A stretch of 64,000 nucleotides of DNA from Phyllobacterium pellucidum (GTDB taxonomy: Bacteria > Pseudomonadota > Alphaproteobacteria > Rhizobiales > Rhizobiaceae): the NCBI RefSeq assembly GCF_013327855.1, contig NZ_JABUMX010000001.1:1116001-1180000 (forward strand), in the 5' to 3' direction. The position numbers and the translations under genes are program-made. The notes below the pieces were generated by a model. The model saw nothing but the letters and a program-made list of their open reading frames with translations. It was not told where the DNA came from and did no database searches. Of the stretch, positions 16,320 to 27,203 are shown in pieces (within the stretch, counting starts at the first letter, position 1; every line of letters starts with the position of its first letter).

Positions 16320-17975
16320 ATGAACCCGCGCCTAAACACCGAAATCGAACTGACCCCCGAATTGATCGCGGCGGCAGCAGAGGCCAAAGCATGGCCTTTC
16401 GAAGAGGCGCAGAAGATCATCAAGCGTTACGCCAAATCCGGCTTTCCTGAAACGGTATTGTTCGAGACCGGCTACGGCCCTTCGGGACTGCCGCATATCG
16501 GCACCTTCGGCGAAGTGGCGCGTACCTCAATGGTGCGCCATGCTTTCCGCGTTCTGACCGGCGACAAGGTAAAGACCAAGCTTCTCTGCTTTTCCGACGA
16601 CATGGACGGCATGCGCAAAATACCGGACAATGTGCCGGATCCAGCATTTCTGGCGCCGTACCTGCACATGCCGCTCTCGGCAGTGCCTAACCCGTTCGGC
16701 GGCGACTACAAGAGTTTTGCCGACCACAACAATGTCATGCTGTGCCGGTTCCTCGATACGTTCGGCTTCGACTATGAATTTGCGAGTGCAACGGAATATT
16801 ACAAAGCGGGCCGCTTCGACGCCGTCCTGCTGCGTGCCGCCGAGCGCTATGACGATATCATGAAGGTCATGCTGCCGACGCTCGGCGAAGAGCGCCAGGC
16901 GACCTATAGCCCATTCCTGCCGATTTCGCCGACAAGCGGGCGCGTGCTCTATGTGCCGATGAAGAAGATCGACGCCGGGAACGGCACCATCACCTTTGAT
17001 GATGAGAACGGTGAAGAGACGACGCTCCCGGTCGCCGGCGGCAACGTCAAGCTGCAATGGAAGCCCGACTTCGGCATGCGCTGGGCAGCGCTCGGCGTCG
17101 ATTTCGAGATGTTCGGCAAGGACCACCAGACAAATGCGATCATCTATGACCGCATTTGCGAGATACTGGGTGGCCGGGCACCCGAACATTTCGTCTACGA
17201 GCTTTTCCTCGATGAGATCGGCCAAAAGATTTCGAAGTCGAAGGGCAACGGCCTCAGCATTGACGAATGGCTGACCTACGCCCCGACCGAGAGTCTCGGC
17301 CTCTACATGTTCCAGAAGCCGCGCACGGCAAAACGGCTCTATTTCGACGTCATTCCCAAGGCGGTCGATGAATATTTCACCTATCTTTCGGCCTATGGGC
17401 GTCAAAGCTGGAAGGACCGGCTGAACAACCCTGTCTGGCATCTCCATGACGGCAACCCGCCGACCGTGGACCTGCCGGTGCCCTTCGCACTGCTGCTGAA
17501 CCTCGTAAGCGCCTCCAATGCCGAAAACAGCAGCGTGCTCTGGGGTTTCATTTCGCGCCATGCCAGGAATGTGACTCCGGCAAACAATCCGGAACTTGAC
17601 GCGTTGGTTGGCTATGCGATCCGCTACTTCAACGATTTCGTCAAGCCGACCAAGAAATTCCGCGCGCCCGACGAGGTGGAACGCGGCGCCCTCGCCGCCA
17701 TGGACGAGAAACTCGCGACGCTCGCGGACGATGCCGACGGGACCGACATCCAGAACGCCATTCTCGATGTCGCGCGCAGTATCGAGCGCTATCAGGACCA
17801 CACGAAGAAGAGCCCGGAAGGTGGTCCAGGCGTCTCGGTGTCGTTCTTCCAGATGCTCTATGAGGTACTGATCGGCCAGGAGCGCGGCCCGCGCTTCGGC
17901 TCCTTCGTCGCCCTCTATGGCATCCCGGAAACGCGTGCCCTCATTGAAAAGGCCCTGGCCGGCGATCTGTCGTAG
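16320..17975 (+). CDS. lysK: lysyl-tRNA synthetase, class I
   Basis: Charges tRNA-Lys. The 551-residue protein is the class I (archaeal-type) enzyme that replaces the class II LysRS in alphaproteobacteria. The HIGH motif appears as [13 protein letters not shown] near residue 58 and the KMSKS loop as KISKSKGN near residue 304; a helical-bundle anticodon-binding region fills the C-terminal third. The ATG at 16320 follows an AACAGGAATAACG ribosome-binding region. A VOC-family gene follows 27 bp downstream and may be co-transcribed. Confidence 0.95.
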   Translation: MNPRLNTEIELTPELIAAAAEAKAWPFEEAQKIIKRYAKSGFPETVLFETGYGPSGLPHIGTFGEVARTSMVRHAFRVLTGDKVKTKLLCFSDDMDGMRKIPDNVPDPAFLAPYLHMPLSAVPNPFGGDYKSFADHNNVMLCRFLDTFGFDYEFASATEYYKAGRFDAVLLRAAERYDDIMKVMLPTLGEERQATYSPFLPISPTSGRVLYVPMKKIDAGNGTITFDDENGEETTLPVAGGNVKLQWKPDFGMRWAALGVDFEMFGKDHQTNAIIYDRICEILGGRAPEHFVYELFLDEIGQKISKSKGNGLSIDEWLTYAPTESLGLYMFQKPRTAKRLYFDVIPKAVDEYFTYLSAYGRQSWKDRLNNPVWHLHDGNPPTVDLPVPFALLLNLVSASNAENSSVLWGFISRHARNVTPANNPELDALVGYAIRYFNDFVKPTKKFRAPDEVERGALAAMDEKLATLADDADGTDIQNAILDVARSIERYQDHTKKSPEGGPGVSVSFFQMLYEVLIGQERGPRFGSFVALYGIPETRALIEKALAGDLS

Positions 17976-18002
17976 TCAGGGGCAAACCAGCGGGAGTCCT
18001 CT

Positions 18003-18386
18003 ATGCTTGATCATACTGGAGTTTCAGTCAGCGATTTCGAAAAGAGCAAGGCGTTCTATCGCCAGTTGTTCGCGTCAATCGGCTATGAGTTGATCCTCGA
18101 ATTCCCGGCCTCCGTGACCGGCAGTTCGGATGTTGCGGGCTTTGGTGAAGGCGGCAAGCCGGATTTCTGGATCGCCAGCGGCGAACCCAACCGGCCAACG
18201 GTCCACGTAGCGTTTCGTGTTGGCAGCCGGAACATCGTCGATGCCTTCTATAAAGCGGGAATTGCCGCCGGCGGAACCGACAATGGCGCGCCGGGGCTGC
18301 GGCCGCACTACCATCCCAACTATTACGGCGCCTTCGTTCGCGATCCCGACGGGCATAATATCGAGGCTGTCTGCCACGAGGGTTGA
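18003..18386 (+). CDS. VOC (glyoxalase/bleomycin-resistance fold) family protein
   Basis: A 127-residue protein with two beta-alpha-beta-beta-beta units of the vicinal-oxygen-chelate fold: LDHTGVSVSDFEKSKAFYRQ at the start (metal His in DHTGV), HVAFRV in the middle, and YYGAFVRDPDGHNIEAVCHE at the end with the terminal metal Glu. Members are metal-dependent lyases, dioxygenases or antibiotic-binding proteins; substrate cannot be told. A 'GGGAGTCCT' sequence precedes the ATG. Confidence 0.85.
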   Translation: MLDHTGVSVSDFEKSKAFYRQLFASIGYELILEFPASVTGSSDVAGFGEGGKPDFWIASGEPNRPTVHVAFRVGSRNIVDAFYKAGIAAGGTDNGAPGLRPHYHPNYYGAFVRDPDGHNIEAVCHEG

Positions 18387-18516
18387 TCGGCGGGTGGTTA
18401 TAAAAGCTCGCCGACACCCCCTCATGGCTGCCCCCATTTCCTCACAAGGGTCCTAAGAAAAAATCGAGCCGCAAGTCTTTACCCGGGGGCCTCACGGCTT
18501 GATCGACCTTGGATCC

Positions 18517-19434
18517 CTACTGCTGCGGTGGCGGCGGGAACGGTGCGTCCGGGACCGGCAACGGCGCGGGGACGGCCGGCGCCGCCAATTCCTCCGGCGG
18601 TAAATTATCCTGGAGCGCAGGCACCGGCAGTTCCTGCGTAATCGGCAGCGCCGGCGGTGGACTGCCGAATATGCCGAGCTTCGCCTCTTGCGCCTTCTTC
18701 ATCGTTTCCGACTGGGGCGAACCGTCCGGTGTGCGAGCCCAGCCGTTCTCGACCAGCCATTGCGCAAGATCGACACCACCGAGCCGGCAATGGGTCGCAA
18801 TGACAGCTTCGGGCGGCTGGCCCGGCACGTCGCATTCGACCGCACGCTGGCGCAGCCAATTGCGAAACGCGGTGCGGGCCGCCATTCCGCAGGGCCAGGT
18901 CGTACCCTCGCTGGTGCAAGTCTCGTTCGGCTTGATTTCCTCGATGCCCTCGAGCGTGATGCGATAGCCCGAAACTTCGAGCGAACCGGCCGCGATTGCA
19001 ACGGGCCGGTAGAGCAAGGTCGGCTTTGCCGTATCGTCTACCGGCACCGGCGGTGGCGGGGGTGTGAGCGATGGCGGCGGTTCCGGTGGCGCAGGCGGTT
19101 TAGGGGGCAGGGCTTGGCCGAGTTCGCTCAAGGGTTGGCGCGGCGCGACCCTCTGCAATGGCGTTGCGTCACCGATCGAAGGCGACATTAGGTCCGGCTT
19201 GACCGTACGGGCCGCCTTCGGCGCTGCCTTTGGCTCATCCGGCGCCGGGCTCGCCTCATCGCTTTGCGCGTCCTGCATTTCCGAGGGCAATTCGAAATTC
19301 TCGGTCGTTACCGTTGGCTCGTCCCCGCTGGCTGGCCGCGCAGTCTCCAGCGCGCCGTTGAATGGGGCAACGAAGGCGTAAACAAGCGTCAGGGCAACCA
19401 GAACCGTCAGGATATAAAGCGGCAGCTGGCGCAT
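18517..19434 (-). CDS. membrane-anchored, proline-rich SNase-fold protein (probably non-catalytic)
   Basis: About 305 residues. One N-terminal membrane helix (LPLYILTVLVALTLVYAFV) is followed by an acidic/proline-rich linker (about residues 30-135, with PPKPPAPPEPPP-type runs), a domain of about 110 residues resembling staphylococcal nuclease (GYRITLEGIEEIKP, ..ARTAFRNWLRQRAVECDV, DLAQWLVENGWA, AKLGIFG), and a proline-rich tail. The DRYGR-type segment with the catalytic arginine of true nucleases is not evident, so catalysis is doubtful. A GTG at 19461 is an alternative start with a GAGGA upstream; either way it follows the S24 gene with overlap or a short gap and is likely in its operon. Confidence 0.7.
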   Translation of the reverse strand: MRQLPLYILTVLVALTLVYAFVAPFNGALETARPASGDEPTVTTENFELPSEMQDAQSDEASPAPDEPKAAPKAARTVKPDLMSPSIGDATPLQRVAPRQPLSELGQALPPKPPAPPEPPPSLTPPPPPVPVDDTAKPTLLYRPVAIAAGSLEVSGYRITLEGIEEIKPNETCTSEGTTWPCGMAARTAFRNWLRQRAVECDVPGQPPEAVIATHCRLGGVDLAQWLVENGWARTPDGSPQSETMKKAQEAKLGIFGSPPPALPITQELPVPALQDNLPPEELAAPAVPAPLPVPDAPFPPPPQQ

Positions 19435-19445
19435 GCGGATCAGTC

Positions 19446-20087
19446 CTACTGGCTTGCCCACAGGATCCTCGCGATCCAGTCGATATGGACCGCGTCAAAG
19501 GTGCGATTGGGATGTTCGGGATTCATCGACTGCAACTCGATCGTGCGGGCGGTCTGGCGGGCCAGAATCTTGGCCATGACTTCGCCGTCCCTGGTGCGAA
19601 CCACGACGCGGTCGCCGCGGCGAACCGCAGCACCCGGCGCAACAATAATAGTATCGCCGTCACGGTAAAGCGGCAGCATCGAATCCCCCGACACCTCCAG
19701 TGCATAGACGGAGTCGCCGGAGCCCACGGGAAATTCGACCACGTCCCAACCCTGCCCGACCGGAAAGCCGCCATCATCGAAGAAGCCGCCGGCGCCGGCC
19801 TGCGCAAAGCCGAGAAGGGGTATCGAGCGGATGGCCGTGCCGCCCGCCCGTACAGCCTTGCCCACGACCAGCATCATGAACTCATCGAGCGAGGCACCCG
19901 TGGCCTCCATGATCTTGGCGAGGGATTCGGTCGAGGGCCAGCGAGCCCGCCCGTCGACCGCGAAACGCTTTGATTTGTTGAAGGTCGTCGGATCAAGCCC
20001 CGCGCGCTTCGCCAATCCTGAAACGGAAAGCGAATGGCGTTCTGCCAATGCGTCTATGGCCGCCCAAATGCGGTCATGTGAGAACAT
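19446..20087 (-). CDS. XRE-type / S24 LexA-like transcriptional regulator
   Basis: A 213-residue phage-repressor-like protein: a helix-turn-helix at residues 1-75 (LSVSGLAKRAGLDPTTFNKS) and a C-terminal S24 autoprotease fold with catalytic Ser in VSGDSMLPLY and Lys in GEVMAKILAR. A possible Ala-Gly cleavage site lies in the linker (GFAQAGAGG). Proteins of this type are conserved single-copy genes across Hyphomicrobiales, so this need not be prophage-derived. It is followed by the SNase-fold gene. Confidence 0.85.
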   Translation of the reverse strand: MFSHDRIWAAIDALAERHSLSVSGLAKRAGLDPTTFNKSKRFAVDGRARWPSTESLAKIMEATGASLDEFMMLVVGKAVRAGGTAIRSIPLLGFAQAGAGGFFDDGGFPVGQGWDVVEFPVGSGDSVYALEVSGDSMLPLYRDGDTIIVAPGAAVRRGDRVVVRTRDGEVMAKILARQTARTIELQSMNPEHPNRTFDAVHIDWIARILWASQ

Positions 20088-20193
20088 GTTGGGTCTCGGA
20101 TAAAAGGAAAAAATACCTTCAGAGGTGTTTTAAGAAGGAATTTTGGAAAAGTCGAGGGGAATTACGGAAAACTTTCTTATTATCCAAAGAAAA

Positions 20194-20212
20194 GTGGGCA
20201 TAAGCTGCCCAC
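20194..20212 (-). terminator. terminator hairpin of the fatty-acid oxidation operon
   Basis: GTGGGCA (20194-20200) and TGCCCAC (20206-20212) form a seven-pair stem with a five-base loop. On the minus strand it is followed by TTTTCTTT, 26 bp beyond the fadJ stop; the plus-strand side has TCTTTT, so it may work in both directions. Confidence 0.75.
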
Positions 20213-20237
20213 TCTTTTCAGATTCATGCAGACGCCG

Positions 20238-22457
20238 TCAAGCAGCCTGCTTTTTCTCCTCGACCGGATAAGGATTGAACCTTTCGTAGAAGGTCTCACC
20301 CTTTTCCGCCATGTCGAGAAGGAGTTTCGGCGCCTTGAACTGGGCCCCGTACTTTCGCTGCAGCCCCTTGGCGATCTCGACGAACCTGGCAGCGCCCATC
20401 CCGTCGATATAGGAGAGCGTTCCGCCCGTATAAGGGGCAAACCCGAAGGCGAGGATCGAGCCGACGTCCGCTTCACGCGGGTCGGTAACAATGCCTTCCT
20501 CCATCACGCGGGCAGCTTCCAGGGCGATCGCAACGAGGAAGCGCTGCTTCAGCACCTCGATATCGATCTTGTCCGGGTCCTGCTGCGGGTAGAGCGTCTT
20601 CAGTTCCGGCCAGAGCTGCTTCTTTGCGGGCTTCGCAGGATAGTCGTAAAAGCCCTTGGCGTTCTTGCGCCCGCGGCGGTCGTACTTGTCGACTAAGGTA
20701 TTGACCAGTTCAACGTGGCGGGGATCGATCGCCTTGGGCCCTAGATCGGCGAGCGTCGCCTTCAGGATCTTCTGCGACAGATCAATGGCCGTTTCGTCGT
20801 TGAGCGCCAGCGGCCCGACCGGCATGCCGGCCATGCGCGCGACGTTTTCGATCATCGCCGGCGGCACGCCCTCGATCAGCATGTTGTAGGCCTCGGCCAT
20901 GTAGCGCAGCACGCAGCGGTTGACGTAGAACCCGCGCGTGTCATTGACGACAATCGGCGTCTTCTTGATGGCACGCACGTAATCCAGCGCCACCGCAAGC
21001 GCCTTGTCCGAGGTCTTCTTGCCGAGAATGACCTCGACCAGCATCATCTTGTCGACGGGCGAGAAGAAATGGATCCCGACGAAATTCTTCGGGCGCTGCG
21101 AGACCTTGGCAAGCCCGGTGATCGGCAGCGTCGAGGTGTTGGATGCGAATACCGCGGCAGGCTTCAGTACGGCCTCGGCCTTCTCGGTCACCACACGCTT
21201 GACCTCACGGTCTTCAAACACCGCCTCGATGACGAGGTCTGCGCCTTCAAGATCGGCATAGTCGGAAGACGGCGTTATCAAGGCGAGAAGCTTCTCCTTT
21301 TCCTCGGCTGTCGCCTTGCCCCGCTGCACGTCCTTGGTGACGAGATCGGCGGAATGGGCCTTGCCCTTCTCGGCGGCATCGAGGCTCTGGTCGAGAAGCA
21401 CCACTGGAATGCCGGCCTTGGCGGTGACATAGGCGATGCCGGCACCCATGAACCCGGCGCCGACGACGCCAACCTTCTTGAACTTTGTGGGCTTCACATC
21501 CACCGGCCGGCGCGCGCCCTTGTTCAGTTCCTGCAGCGAGACGAAGAGCGAGCGGATCATCATTCCGGCTTCGGTCGATTGCAGGATCTTGGTGAAATAG
21601 CGCTGTTCGATCTTCAAGGCCGTATCGAACGGGACCAGCAGTCCCTCATAGACAGCCTTGAGAATGGAGGCTGCGCCCGGATAATTGCCGTAGGTTTCAC
21701 GGCGCAGGATCGCAGTTGCGGCTGGCCACAGATTGGCGCCTGCCGGCGAATAGATGGCCCCGCCTGGAAGCTTGAAGCCCTTTTCGTCCCAGGGCTGAAC
21801 CGGCTTCAGGCCGCCCTTAATCATCTTCTTTGCTGCCTCGACAAGCTTCTTGGCCGGAGCGATCTCGTGCACCAGGCCCATGGCCTTGGCGCGCGATGCG
21901 GTGAGGCTGGAGCCAGTGGTCATCATCTGCAGGGCATCTTGCTGGTTTGTCAGGCGCGGGACGCGCTGCGTGCCGCCGGCACCCGGAAAAATACCGACTT
22001 TGACTTCCGGCAGCGCCATCTTCACCGACGGATCGTCGGAGACGACACGGCCATGACAGGCCAGCGACATTTCGAATGCGCCGCCCATGCAGGTGCCGTT
22101 GATCGCCGAGACCCAGGGCTTGCCACAGGTTTCGAGCTTGCGGAAGAGCCCGCCCATCCTGCCGGTGTTCTCGAACAGCAGTTCGACCGCTTTCTTCGGG
22201 TCCCTTGCCTTTTCGGCCTGGAACATCTGGAACATGCGCTTGAGCATGGTGAGGTCGGCGCCGCCGGAAAAGGTATCCTTGCCGGAGGTGATCACCGCGC
22301 CCTTGACCGAATCGTCCTTGGTAACGCGATCAACGATCTGATCGAGTTCCTTCATCACCTCTTCGGTGAAGACGTTCATCGATTTGTCAGGCATGTCCCA
22401 GGTGACGAGTGCAATGCCGTCCGCGTCGACGTCGAATTTGAAGTTGATGTAGCTCAT
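20238..22457 (-). CDS. fadJ: 3-hydroxyacyl-CoA dehydrogenase / enoyl-CoA hydratase (FadJ/FadB alpha subunit)
   Basis: The bifunctional alpha subunit of the beta-oxidation complex, 739 residues. The N-terminal crotonase domain shows the GGADLTMLK and GGTQRVPRL oxyanion/active-site segments; the NAD-binding dehydrogenase domain begins near residue 335 ([20 protein letters not shown]), with the catalytic HFFSPVDKM histidine and a C-terminal 3HCDH domain. I start at ATG 22457 (MSYINFKF), preceded by GGGAGAACGG; the longer version overlaps fadA. It is the last gene of a four-gene operon, 14 bp after fadA. Confidence 0.93.
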   Translation of the reverse strand: MSYINFKFDVDADGIALVTWDMPDKSMNVFTEEVMKELDQIVDRVTKDDSVKGAVITSGKDTFSGGADLTMLKRMFQMFQAEKARDPKKAVELLFENTGRMGGLFRKLETCGKPWVSAINGTCMGGAFEMSLACHGRVVSDDPSVKMALPEVKVGIFPGAGGTQRVPRLTNQQDALQMMTTGSSLTASRAKAMGLVHEIAPAKKLVEAAKKMIKGGLKPVQPWDEKGFKLPGGAIYSPAGANLWPAATAILRRETYGNYPGAASILKAVYEGLLVPFDTALKIEQRYFTKILQSTEAGMMIRSLFVSLQELNKGARRPVDVKPTKFKKVGVVGAGFMGAGIAYVTAKAGIPVVLLDQSLDAAEKGKAHSADLVTKDVQRGKATAEEKEKLLALITPSSDYADLEGADLVIEAVFEDREVKRVVTEKAEAVLKPAAVFASNTSTLPITGLAKVSQRPKNFVGIHFFSPVDKMMLVEVILGKKTSDKALAVALDYVRAIKKTPIVVNDTRGFYVNRCVLRYMAEAYNMLIEGVPPAMIENVARMAGMPVGPLALNDETAIDLSQKILKATLADLGPKAIDPRHVELVNTLVDKYDRRGRKNAKGFYDYPAKPAKKQLWPELKTLYPQQDPDKIDIEVLKQRFLVAIALEAARVMEEGIVTDPREADVGSILAFGFAPYTGGTLSYIDGMGAARFVEIAKGLQRKYGAQFKAPKLLLDMAEKGETFYERFNPYPVEEKKQAA

Positions 22458-22471
22458 AAGTCCGTTCTCCC

Positions 22472-23680
22472 TCAGACGCGTTCGATGATCGTTGCCGTGC
22501 CCATGCCCGCACCGATGCACAGGGTAACGAGGGCGACATTGAGATCGCGGCGTTCGAGTTCATCGAGAACCGTGCCGAGAATCATCGCGCCGGTTGCACC
22601 GAGTGGATGGCCCATGGCAATGGCCCCGCCATTGACGTTGATCTTGTCGCGGGGGATGTCGAATGCCTGCATGTAGCGCAGCACGACTGCGGCAAAGGCT
22701 TCATTGAGTTCGAAGAGGTCGATATCCGAGATTTTCATCTTGGCGCGCTTCAGGAGCTTGTGCGTCACATCCACCGGGCCGGTCAGCATCAATGCAGGGT
22801 CGGAACCGATATTGGCAAAGGCGCGGATGCGGGCGCGAGGCTTGGCGCCGAGCGCCTTGCCGGCACTTTTCGAGCCGAGGAGAACGCCGGCCGCGCCATC
22901 GACGATACCGGAGGAATTGCCCGCATGGTGCACATGGTTGATCGTCTCGACCTCGGGGTGCGCCTGAATGCCGACCGCATTGAAGCCGCCCATTTCACCG
23001 GGCATCACGAAGGAGGGGTTGAGTGCCGCGAGCGCCTGCATATCGGTCGACGGGCGCATGTGTTCGTCGTGATCGAGAATGGTCAGGCCGTTCTGATCCT
23101 TGATCTCGAGCACCGAATTCTTGAAATAGCCTTTCTTCCAGGCCTCGCCTGCACGCTTCTGGCTCTCGACGGCATAGGCATCCACATCGTCGCGGCTGAA
23201 ACCGTATTTGGTGGCGATCAGGTCGGCGGAAACGCCCTGCGGCATGAAATAGCCGGGGAGCCCTACGGACGGGTCCATATACCAGGCACCGCCGGACATG
23301 CCCATGCCGACGCGCGACATCGATTCGACCCCGCCGGCGATGACGATATCGTCCGCGCCCTGCACGATCTTCGCAGCGCCGAAATTCACCGCATCGAGGC
23401 CGGAGGCGCAAAAGCGCGATATTTGCATGCCGGGTGCCTTGAAATCATAGCCGGCTTCAAAAGCCGAGGAGCGCGGAATGACGGCGCCCGCTTCGCCGAC
23501 CGGATCGACGCAGCCATAGATAATGTCGTCGACCAGCCCCGTGTCGAGGCCGTTGCGGTCGCGCAGCGCCTCGAGAACATGGGCGCCAAGGCGGACGGCG
23601 GGCACTTCGTGCAGGCTGCCATCCTTCTTGCCTCTGCCGCGCGGCGTGCGCACGTGGTCGTAAATATATGCCTCAGTCAT
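22472..23680 (-). CDS. fadA: acetyl-CoA C-acyltransferase (3-ketoacyl-CoA thiolase)
   Basis: The 402-residue beta subunit of the fatty-acid oxidation complex. The acyl-accepting Cys lies in [11 protein letters not shown] near residue 91, the catalytic His in [15 protein letters not shown], and the second catalytic Cys in LCIGAGMG. It cleaves 3-ketoacyl-CoA with CoA to release acetyl-CoA. The neighbouring fadJ supplies its substrate; a 27-bp gap separates it from the acyl-CoA dehydrogenase upstream. Confidence 0.93.
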   Translation of the reverse strand: MTEAYIYDHVRTPRGRGKKDGSLHEVPAVRLGAHVLEALRDRNGLDTGLVDDIIYGCVDPVGEAGAVIPRSSAFEAGYDFKAPGMQISRFCASGLDAVNFGAAKIVQGADDIVIAGGVESMSRVGMGMSGGAWYMDPSVGLPGYFMPQGVSADLIATKYGFSRDDVDAYAVESQKRAGEAWKKGYFKNSVLEIKDQNGLTILDHDEHMRPSTDMQALAALNPSFVMPGEMGGFNAVGIQAHPEVETINHVHHAGNSSGIVDGAAGVLLGSKSAGKALGAKPRARIRAFANIGSDPALMLTGPVDVTHKLLKRAKMKISDIDLFELNEAFAAVVLRYMQAFDIPRDKINVNGGAIAMGHPLGATGAMILGTVLDELERRDLNVALVTLCIGAGMGTATIIERV

Positions 23681-23707
23681 TTCATTCTCCCTGTTCGAAC
23701 CCGCGGC

Positions 23708-24880
23708 TCATAGGCTGCGGGCGATCAAAAGCTTCATGATTTCGTTGGTGCCGCCATAAATCCGCTGGACGCGCGCGTCGCGGAACATGCGGGCGATCGG
23801 GAAATCGTTCATGTACCCATAGCCGCCGTGCAGTTGCAGGCATTCGTCGACGACCTTGTTCTGCAGATCGCTCAGCCAGTATTTCGCCATGGATGCGGTA
23901 AAGGGGTCGAGACCGCCGTTCACATGCCGCTCGACGCAATGATTGTAGAAAACCCGGCCGATGGTCGCCTCGGTCTTGAGTTCGGCGAGCTTGAACTGCG
24001 TGTTCTGAAACTCCATGACCGACTTGCCGAACGCCTTGCGCTCCTTCACATAATCGATCGTCAACGCGATGGCGCGTTCGGCCATGGCAATAGCCGAACC
24101 GCCGATCTGCAGGCGCTCCTGCGGCAATTGCTGCATCAACTGGACGAAGCCCTGCCCTTCCTCGGTTCCGAGAAGGTTGGAGGTCGGCACACGCACATCG
24201 TTGAAAAACAGCTCCGAAGTGTCGTTGGACTTGAGACCGACCTTGTCGAGGTTGCGGCCCCGCTCGAAGCCTTCCTGGCCATCGGTTTCAACGACGATGA
24301 GCGACGTGCCCTTGGCGCCCTGCGACGGATCGGTCTTGGTGACGACGATGATCAGATTGGCGAGCTGGCCATTGGTGATGAACGTTTTCGATCCATTGAT
24401 GACGTAGTGGTTTCCGTCCTTCTTGGCGCTGGTCTTGACGCCCTGGAGATCGGAGCCTGCTCCCGGTTCCGTCATTGCGATGGCACCGATAAGCTCACCG
24501 GTCGCCATTTTCGGCAGCCATTTCCGCTTCTGCTCTTCCGAGCCATAGTGGAGGATATAGGGCGCGACGATGGAATTGTGGAGTGCAATGCCAAAACCGT
24601 CGGTCCCGACGTGACTGATCGCTTCGAGGATTGCGGTTTCATGGGCGTAGGTGCCGCCGGCGCCGCCATATTCTTCCGGCATCGAAGCACAAAGCAAGCC
24701 ATTCTGCCCGGCGAGTTCCCAGATGGACCGGTCGAAAATCTCCTGCTTTTCGAAGCGGTCGTAATGGGGCACCACCTCGGCCTCAAGGAACCTGGTGGCC
24801 ATATCCTCCAGCATCACGACATCATCGGTCTTCCACGTAGGCTTGGGAACACCCAATACTTCTTCCGGTCGCAGACCCAT
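23708..24880 (-). CDS. acyl-CoA dehydrogenase
   Basis: A 390-residue FAD enzyme catalysing the first oxidation of acyl-CoA. Family motifs are AMTEPGAGSDLQG (FAD/substrate binding), the QLHGGYGYMNDFPIAR helix, and the C-terminal RIYGGTNEIMK. The position filled by the catalytic Glu in medium-chain enzymes is Gly here (YGGT rather than YEGT), as in the isovaleryl/long-chain branch, where the base sits on another helix. I start at ATG 24880, preceded by GGGAGG with six-base spacing; a long upstream extension in this frame lies in the next gene and is not protein-like. Confidence 0.9.
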   Translation of the reverse strand: MGLRPEEVLGVPKPTWKTDDVVMLEDMATRFLEAEVVPHYDRFEKQEIFDRSIWELAGQNGLLCASMPEEYGGAGGTYAHETAILEAISHVGTDGFGIALHNSIVAPYILHYGSEEQKRKWLPKMATGELIGAIAMTEPGAGSDLQGVKTSAKKDGNHYVINGSKTFITNGQLANLIIVVTKTDPSQGAKGTSLIVVETDGQEGFERGRNLDKVGLKSNDTSELFFNDVRVPTSNLLGTEEGQGFVQLMQQLPQERLQIGGSAIAMAERAIALTIDYVKERKAFGKSVMEFQNTQFKLAELKTEATIGRVFYNHCVERHVNGGLDPFTASMAKYWLSDLQNKVVDECLQLHGGYGYMNDFPIARMFRDARVQRIYGGTNEIMKLLIARSL

Positions 24881-24948
24881 CACTAACCTCCCGATTTCGG
24901 TTACAGGAGCCGCGTGAGGCGCGGCTCGGAAAAGCGTTCGCCGGCAGC

Positions 24949-26742
24949 TTAGAATGCTTCGGCGGGCAGCGCCATCATCGTATCCGCTCCGGTCTGGATG
25001 CGGGCAAGATGCGCCGATGTCTCCGGCATCACCCGCTCCATGAAGAATTTGCCGGTGGCGAGCTTCGTCTCGAAGAAGGCCTTGTTCTCGGTGCCTTCCG
25101 CGAGCTTCGCATGCGACGCCTTGGCCATGCGGGCCCACATATAGCCGAGGCTTACGAAACCGAAGAGGTGCATGTAATCGGTCGATGCCGCGCCGGCATT
25201 GTCCGGATTGGCCATGCCATTCTGCATCAGCCACATGGAGGCGGCCTGCAGGTCGTTCAAGCCCTTCTTCAGGTGCTTGGTGAAGAAGGCGAGATTATCG
25301 TCGCTGCGATTTTCCTCGCAGAAGTCGCCGACTTCCTTGAAGAAGGCCATGACGGCGCGGCCGCCATTGAGGCCGAGCTTGCGTCCGACCAGATCCATTG
25401 CCTGAATGCCGTTCGCGCCCTCGTAAATCATGGCGATGCGCGCGTCGCGCACATACTGGCTCATACCGTGTTCTTCGATGTAGCCGTGGCCACCGAACAC
25501 CTGCTGCGCCATGCAGGCATGTTCGAAGCCCTTGTCGGTAAGAACACCCTTGAGAACCGGAGTCATCAGGCCGAGCATGTCATCGGCAAGCTGGCGCTCG
25601 GCCTCATCGCCGGAGCGATGCGCGACGTCGGATTTCAGCGCTGACCAGAGGATGAAGGCGCGGCCCGCTTCGTTGAATGACTTGATCGTCAGGAGGATAC
25701 GGCGGATGTCGGGGTGGACGATGATCGGGTCAGCCTTCTTGTCCGGCTCCTTGGGGCCGGTCAGCGCGCGGCCCTGAATACGGTCGCGGGCATAGATGGC
25801 GGCATTCTGGTAAGCGACTTCACCGATCGACAGACCCTGGAGCGCGACGCCGAGCCGTGCTTCGTTCATCATGGTGAACATGGCGCGCAGGCCCTTGTTC
25901 TCCCCGCCAAGGAGGTAGCCGGTCGCCTCATCATAATTCATGACGCAGGTCGAATTGCCGTGAATGCCCATCTTTTCTTCGATGGAACCACAGGAAACGC
26001 CGTTGCGCTCGCCCGGATTGCCGTTCGCATCGGGAATGAACTTCGGCACGATGAACAGCGAAATGCCCTTCACGCCCTCCGGCGCTCCTTCGATGCGGGC
26101 GAGAACGAGGTGAATGATATTCTCGGCCATGTCGTGTTCGCCAGCCGAGATGAAGATCTTCTGGCCGGAAATCTTGTACGAGCCGTCGCCATTCGGTACC
26201 GCCTTGCTGCGCAAGAGCCCGAGATCCGTTCCGCAATGCGGTTCGGTGAGATTCATCGTGCCGGTCCAGATGCCGTCGGTCATCTTGGGAAGGTAGGCCT
26301 GCTTCTGCTCGTCGGTGCCATGCGTGACGATGGCAGCAATCGCGCCCTGGGTGAGGCCGGGATACATGACCAGCGCCATGTTGGCGGATGCCATGTATTC
26401 GCCCGCCGCGACGTGCAGCGTATAGGGAAGGCCCTGGCCGCCGAATTCCTGCGGAACGGCAAGTCCAACCCAACCACCTTCGCGATAGGCATCGAAAGCC
26501 TGCTTGAAGCCCTTGGGCGTCGTGACCGAACCATCGTCGTGGCGTACGCAGCCCTCATGATCGCCGATCTGGTTCACCGGAAACAGCGTGTTCTCAGCGA
26601 GTTTAGCGCCTTCGCCTAGGATGGCTTCCACGATATCCGGCGACGCATCGGCAAAACCCGGGAGGTTGTTGTAGCGTTCAAATCCCAGGACATCGTTCAG
26701 GATAAACAACGTATCTTCAACGGGCGCGCGGTAACTCGGCAT
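24949..26742 (-). CDS. acyl-CoA dehydrogenase (large FadE-like form)
   Basis: A 597-residue acyl-CoA dehydrogenase of the larger family with an extra N-terminal segment ([18 protein letters not shown]) and an extended C-terminal domain. Motifs: [19 protein letters not shown] in the FAD-binding region, [18 protein letters not shown], and [16 protein letters not shown] with the catalytic Glu in YEG. GGAGGAAACCTG directly precedes the ATG at 26742. It heads the operon with a second acyl-CoA dehydrogenase, fadA and fadJ, and a perfect inverted repeat lies about 75 bp upstream of its start. Confidence 0.92.
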   Translation of the reverse strand: MPSYRAPVEDTLFILNDVLGFERYNNLPGFADASPDIVEAILGEGAKLAENTLFPVNQIGDHEGCVRHDDGSVTTPKGFKQAFDAYREGGWVGLAVPQEFGGQGLPYTLHVAAGEYMASANMALVMYPGLTQGAIAAIVTHGTDEQKQAYLPKMTDGIWTGTMNLTEPHCGTDLGLLRSKAVPNGDGSYKISGQKIFISAGEHDMAENIIHLVLARIEGAPEGVKGISLFIVPKFIPDANGNPGERNGVSCGSIEEKMGIHGNSTCVMNYDEATGYLLGGENKGLRAMFTMMNEARLGVALQGLSIGEVAYQNAAIYARDRIQGRALTGPKEPDKKADPIIVHPDIRRILLTIKSFNEAGRAFILWSALKSDVAHRSGDEAERQLADDMLGLMTPVLKGVLTDKGFEHACMAQQVFGGHGYIEEHGMSQYVRDARIAMIYEGANGIQAMDLVGRKLGLNGGRAVMAFFKEVGDFCEENRSDDNLAFFTKHLKKGLNDLQAASMWLMQNGMANPDNAGAASTDYMHLFGFVSLGYMWARMAKASHAKLAEGTENKAFFETKLATGKFFMERVMPETSAHLARIQTGADTMMALPAEAF

Positions 26743-26815
26743 CAGGTTTCCTCCAAAACATAAACGAGCAGATGCGGCGCCCATAAGCGGCACCGCCATA
26801 TTTATCTTTATCTAG

Positions 26816-26849
26816 CAAACTTTGACGTTTCCGTAAACGTCAAAGTTTG
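26816..26849 (-). promoter_or_regulatory. operator-like 15-bp perfect inverted repeat upstream of the beta-oxidation operon
   Basis: CAAACTTTGACGTTT (26816-26830) and its exact complement AAACGTCAAAGTTTG (26835-26849) flank a CCGT spacer. It is 74-107 bp upstream of the first gene, in the promoter region. Palindromes with an ACGT core are used by regulators of fatty-acid and branched-chain acyl-CoA breakdown in proteobacteria (TetR-type FadP/PsrA and MerR-type LiuR); which one applies here is not known. A related site lies at 34761-34782. Confidence 0.75.
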
Positions 26850-26968
26850 TCGAAGTTCACAGGCAGCGCCAAGACTTGGGCGCACCCCCTACAATTCCCA
26901 GTTGCAAAACAAGGCCGCAACCGCGGCAGCAGCAGGCGAGCAGATTTTTAACCTTTTAGCGCCTTATC

Positions 26969-26983
26969 TTAACGAGTTGTTTA
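26969..26983 (+). promoter_or_regulatory. CtrA-type box upstream of podJ
   Basis: TTAA (26969-26972), seven bases, then TTTA (26980-26983), seven of eight matches to TTAA-N7-TTAA. It lies 220 bp upstream of the podJ start. PodJ genes are cell-cycle controlled in Caulobacter, which makes a cell-cycle regulator site plausible. Confidence 0.35.
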
Positions 26984-27203
26984 CCACGTTTCGCCAATGT
27001 CAACGTGTCGGTGATCCGTGTCTATGTGTGGTTGGTTTTTCACGGCTTGTCGGACTGTGTGGGGCAAAGGTCCCGGCTTTCCGAATTGGCCCGAATGATC
27101 GTCTTGCGGCGCATTCGCTTTTCGGCAGACCAAGGCCACCTTTTTCCGCCCAGTCGAAACTGGAAGCGCCAGGCCGGCGCGTCAACTCGGGCAGCAGACA
27201 TCC

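Larger units (their letters stand above)
26743..27203. other. divergent control region between beta-oxidation operon and podJ
   Basis: A 461-bp gene-free stretch. Apart from the inverted repeat at 26816-26849 it holds a near-consensus CtrA-type box at 26969-26983 on the podJ side. Short frames such as 26902-27207 are low-complexity reads of non-coding sequence. I see no RNA gene. Confidence 0.6.

Noticed and set aside
19446..20087. S24 repressor as evidence of a second prophage
   Set aside because: No integrase, structural or lysis genes surround it, and this protein type is conserved in Hyphomicrobiales chromosomes.
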